DNA from: Thermodesulfovibrionia bacterium
Lineage (GTDB): Bacteria > Nitrospirota > Thermodesulfovibrionia > UBA6902
Length of the DNA stretch: 5,977 bases
Reading direction: 5' to 3'
Assembly (NCBI GenBank): GCA_947258735.1
Contig: CAMYJJ010000179.1
Location: forward strand, 1 to 5,977
The position numbers and the translations under genes are program-made. This document shows positions 5,730-5,977 of the stretch, piece after piece; the stretch's first letter is position 1; each line of letters begins with the position of its first letter. The notes under the pieces are model-generated. The model did not search any database and was not told the DNA's origin. It worked only from the letters and a program-made list of their open reading frames with translations.

Positions 5730-5977
5730 ATGAAGGGTAAAAAAAACGTCCCATTATTCATTGTAGCTGTTTTCATTCTGACAGCAGTCGGCCTTTTTTT
5801 TATGTATAAAACGGGTCAGGAAAAATCAGAACAGGATCTTTATCCTGACAAACAATCCGGTGCGATACAACCCGATACACTTTCAGGGCAGGCTGAGGGT
5901 ATCGGAAGTGACTACTCAGATCCTGACACGGGAATGGAATTTGTCTTTGTCAGAGGGGGCTGTTTTAAGATGGGTTG
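5730..5977 (+). CDS. formylglycine-generating-enzyme-family protein, N-terminal part
   Basis: Partial gene: 82 codons plus two bases are present and the frame is still open at the right edge. The N-terminus is MKGKK followed by one hydrophobic segment (about residues 7-26) without a lipobox cysteine, so it is probably an uncleaved membrane anchor or signal peptide. A polar linker (27-67) leads to GMEFVFVRGGCFKMG (68-82). This is the typical opening of the SUMF1/FGE-sulfatase fold, where family members usually read GMEFV-V-GG-F-MG. Members include true sulfatase-activating enzymes, but many are non-catalytic or have other roles (EgtB, PvdO, diversity-generating-retroelement targets), and the residues that decide this lie outside the window. 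The ribosome site is weak (a purine-rich AAGAAAAGAG about 10 nt upstream). The 153 bp between the TPR protein and this gene show neither a terminator nor a clear promoter, so co-transcription is possible. Confidence 0.72.
   Translation, partial: MKGKKNVPLFIVAVFILTAVGLFFMYKTGQEKSEQDLYPDKQSGAIQPDTLSGQAEGIGSDYSDPDTGMEFVFVRGGCFKMG

Overview
The window reads as a bacterial chromosome segment. It has moderate-GC coding regions, AT-rich intergenic DNA, an XerC-type recombinase, a PEP-CTERM surface protein and, at the right edge, a membrane-anchored formylglycine-generating-enzyme-like protein. This combination suggests a Gram-negative environmental lineage such as Nitrospirota (Thermodesulfovibrionales-like) or a deltaproteobacterial relative. 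The taxonomic guess comes from protein style only and is not proven.

Layout from left to right: (1) Positions 1-140 hold no gene, only a possible scrap of a dispersed repeat. (2) xerC is on the minus strand (141-1022), with a plausible sigma70 promoter and Shine-Dalgarno just upstream. (3) A 490-bp AT-rich intergenic region holds a cluster of TTGCA/TGCAA motifs spaced about 20 bp apart, a weak sigma54-like (-24/-12) element, and two degenerate copies of a 123-bp-period direct repeat. (4) A short PEP-CTERM protein (1516-2199) follows on the plus strand. (5) After a good sigma70 promoter comes a 502-residue secreted protein (2340-3848). Its Ser/Asp-rich, CxC-bearing tract sits inside what looks like a DUF11-type beta-sandwich, and its C-terminus is Trp/Tyr-rich. 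A strong rho-independent terminator closes this gene. (6) A candidate extended -10 promoter and a 145-bp MITE/REP-like palindromic element come next. (7) A seven-helix membrane protein with a GEEISWGQR motif and C-terminal TPRs occupies 4221-5576. (8) A formylglycine-generating-enzyme-family (SUMF1-like) protein starts at 5730 and is cut off by the window edge.

The two secreted proteins are the most interesting part. One carries a recognised exosortase sorting tail. Its neighbour is exported but lacks any known sorting tail, ending instead in a second Ser-Asp tract plus an aromatic stretch. They may belong to one cell-surface programme, but no exosortase, PrsK/PrsR or polysaccharide gene is visible here, so the functional link is inferred from adjacency. 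XerC, the TPR membrane protein and the SUMF1-like protein appear to be independent neighbours.
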